Source of the DNA: Cycas panzhihuaensis
Lineage: Eukaryota; Cycadophyta
Assembly (NCBI GenBank): GCA_023213395.1
Contig: CM041465.1
Span: forward strand, 245,155,741-245,219,740
DNA: 64,000 nucleotides
Direction: 5' to 3'
This document shows, in pieces, positions 62,121 to 64,000 of this stretch (its first letter is position 1; the number at the start of each line of letters is the position of its first letter). Under the pieces are notes generated by a model that ran no database searches, was not told the origin of the DNA, and saw nothing but the letters and a program-made list of their open reading frames with translations. The position numbers and the translations under genes are program-made.

Positions 62121-62300
62121 TAATTTTGATTTAAATAAAACATAACCCCCCCCCCCCTTTTATCATACTTTGATTTAAATAGAAAATTATACCTCCCCTC
62201 CTTTAGCAAATTTTGATTTAAATAAAACATAAGCCCCCTCCTCCCTTATTACATTTCGATTTTATTTTAATCCCCCCTTATTAAACCCTCCTTAATCACA
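62121..62300. repeat. Four-copy tandem repeat, about 43-44 bp, with a C-run
   Basis: TTTTGATTTAAATAAAACAT-like starts occur with the GAT at 62128, 62172, 62215 and 62258, periods of 44, 43 and 43 bp. Each is followed by a pyrimidine-rich segment. In the first unit this is a run of 12 C at about 62146-62157. Confidence 0.8.
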
Positions 62301-63179
62301 CTTATAATTTAGCTAACATTTATTTATGGATCCATTATAAAAGATACCAATCAATATACTAAAAGCAACAATCATAGCTAAACAAAAATGGTCTCATGCC
62401 TAATAAATATACATAGCTAACTCATGTGATTAATGGAATATGAAACAACTAAAAAGGAAAGGAATACAACTCTTTAATTAATAAGAAAAGTAAATTTAAA
62501 TATGAAGGTATCTATATTGACTATTCTAGTTGTTTGATATATCTCTAAATGTATTAGTCCAAATGTGCTTGTAAGACCTACTCACAAATAAAGGCAAAGA
62601 TGGTAAGAGGACTTGCATGTTTTTCATAAACAAATAAAAGTTTATCCACAAGATTAAGGAATAAAGTCTATCCACAACCACTAGTAAAATTTGGGGTTGG
62701 CCCTATAGGAATTTAGCAACCACTAGAAATAAAAGAGTGGTGATTATTAATTTTTGAGTTCTCCTTTTATATTAAAATTATTGAGCTTGAAGGGATTTTT
62801 ATTTCACACGTTTTTTTTTTTAAGTTCAATTTATGGATATCAATAAACTTTTTTTTAGCTAACATTTATTTTTTAAGGGGGACTTTTCATTTGTTCATTT
62901 TTTTAAAAGTAATGACAACTAATTTATTTATCAAAGGGGGACTATTTATCAAAGATGATTGTTTATCAAAAGGGACTGCTTAAGGTAATGTCTTAAGAAG
63001 TTGTTTATTTATTCATCTATCTACAAACATATGATTTTTTTTCTTAAATACAACTAATACATACTAGAATACCTTCTTAAATTATATATGTTAACATGAT
63101 TAGTACTTTTACTATGTGATTATTTTTCCAATCACCTTCATAACTCCTCAATCTACAATCAAACCTCATCACTCTCAAT
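62301..63179. other. AT-rich spacer before a Copia gag
   Basis: No gene or clear LTR end. GGGGACT phrases recur near 62877-62974 (GGGGGACT, GGGGGACT, AGGGACT). The region presumably contains the leader of the gag that starts at 63180, but no primer-binding site was found. Confidence 0.4.
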
Positions 63180-64000
63180 ATGACATTAATGCCAGGGACA
63201 ATCACCTACATTCCAATTCCAGTATTAATCGGCTCAAACTATGCCGACTGGAGGAATCGCATATCCCATCAGCTCAAACAATAAAAGTTATAGCGATATG
63301 TGATAGGTGAATTTCAAAAACCAAAAGTAGATGCTATAGAGAGTTATATGGTATATTTGATGAACTCAGATGCTGCCTTAGACACCATATTAAACTCACT
63401 ATCACCAGAAATCAGTTGGTAGTTTTCTGAAACAGATGACTTAGCCACTGTCTGGAAAACCTTGCAAAAAAAATATGACAAGGTTAATACACATCAAGTG
63501 GCTGTCTTAGAACAGCAATTGTATGACCTTACTTTTGATGATTTTTCTAATGTTGAGGATTTTTTAAGTAAAATTTAATTAATTAATAAAGATCTAGATA
63601 ATTGCATCAAATCTAAAACCAAAGAAGGTGATGTTGAAAAAATAAGTACACATGTTAAAGACGACAATACGCTCGTACGTCTTGTAGTAAATAAATTACC
63701 AAAATATTTTAATCTCTACAAAACTGCCAGACAACAAGCTGGTGACCCTCCTATAACATTTAATCAGTTGACAAACCAGCTGATTGAACATCAGATAATG
63801 TTAATCCAAATAGGCATCTTAAAAGATCCTTCATTGGCTTTATTTTCCAAAACTAAGCCACAATTTAAGAACAAACAACAGAACAATTTTTACAATAATC
63901 TAAAATTTTAGAAACCTCATAGAGGTTCACCATCCAATTCACAAAACAATGTAAAATATTCTGGTCCAACTAAACACTAGAATACTTTTAATCAGCTCTT
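63180..64000 (+). pseudogene. gag: Copia gag, continuing beyond the window
   Basis: From ATG 63180 one frame reads MTLMPGTITYIPIPVL, IGSNYADWRNRISHQLKQ, then VIGEFQKPKVDAIESYMVYL, SDAALDTILNSLSPEISW, LATVWKTLQKKYDKVNTHQV, VLEQQLYDLTFDDFSNVEDF and LVVNKLPKYFNLYKTARQQA. These are the Copia capsid blocks: Asn-Tyr-x-x-Trp start, Ala-x-x-x-Ile-x-x-Ser-Leu, Ala-x-x-x-Trp-x-x-Leu, and a Leu-Pro-x-x-Tyr. About six stops interrupt it. A Gln/Asn-rich tail (FKNKQQNNFYNN) precedes the expected zinc knuckle, beyond the window edge. The start is chosen for its placement just before the Asn-Tyr-x-x-Trp motif. Confidence 0.78.

Overview
The window looks like intergenic DNA from a large plant nuclear genome. 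It is AT-rich and dominated by decayed LTR retrotransposons of both superfamilies plus a plant L1-type LINE carrying a C-terminal RNase H domain. The host-gene material is broken: an NB-ARC (NLR) fragment, ascorbate peroxidase (APX) exons with introns, and pentatricopeptide (PPR) repeats. Old, diverged LTR pairs, nested insertions and no intact gene fit a gymnosperm such as a conifer, cycad or ginkgo, but that is an inference. I found no tRNA, rRNA, CRISPR array or bacterial-style operon.

Layout. 1-8 kb: AT-rich sequence, a possible GH17-like fragment (1036-1359, minus), a Copia gag running directly into a polypurine tract and LTR (3.6-4.7 kb), an NLR fragment (about 5.56-6.06 kb), two tandem duplications and a short LTR (7773-7970). 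8.3-11.6 kb: two minus-strand retroelement remnants, Copia RT/RNase H and Gypsy RT/RNase H/integrase, meeting at a 200-bp near-perfect palindrome (9966-10165). 12.2-34.5 kb: a very large (TA)n/(TATG)n/(TG)n microsatellite domain interrupted by a Gypsy element (12245-19090) and a nearly full-length LINE (20977-27385, minus). The remaining repeat is about 1.9 kb (19091-20976) and 7.1 kb (27386-34491), plus about 80 bp left of the Gypsy element. 35.1-41.7 kb: a complete-structure Gypsy element with 361-bp LTRs. 42.3-45.0 kb: a gag-only, non-autonomous LTR element. 45.8-47.6 kb: a gag fragment, another TA tract, and a short region starting with the same motif as the LINE 5' end. 50.1-57.5 kb: a complete-structure Copia element (minus) with LTRs of 388 and 390 bp and a near-perfect 5-bp target duplication. 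57.6-60.9 kb: a Tat-lineage-like Gypsy fragment cut off inside reverse transcriptase. 60.9-62.0 kb: a chimera of APX and PPR fragments (minus). 63.2-64.0 kb: a Copia gag leaving the window.

None of the transposon open frames is intact. Many in-frame stops lie where the families carry Gln or Trp, and several catalytic residues are lost (LINE endonuclease, Gypsy integrase and RT), so every copy here appears immobile. The most interesting structures are the TA domain that hosts two unrelated retroelements, the palindrome at a retroelement junction, and the APX/PPR chimera. Family assignments were made by reading translated motifs by eye; no database search was run.
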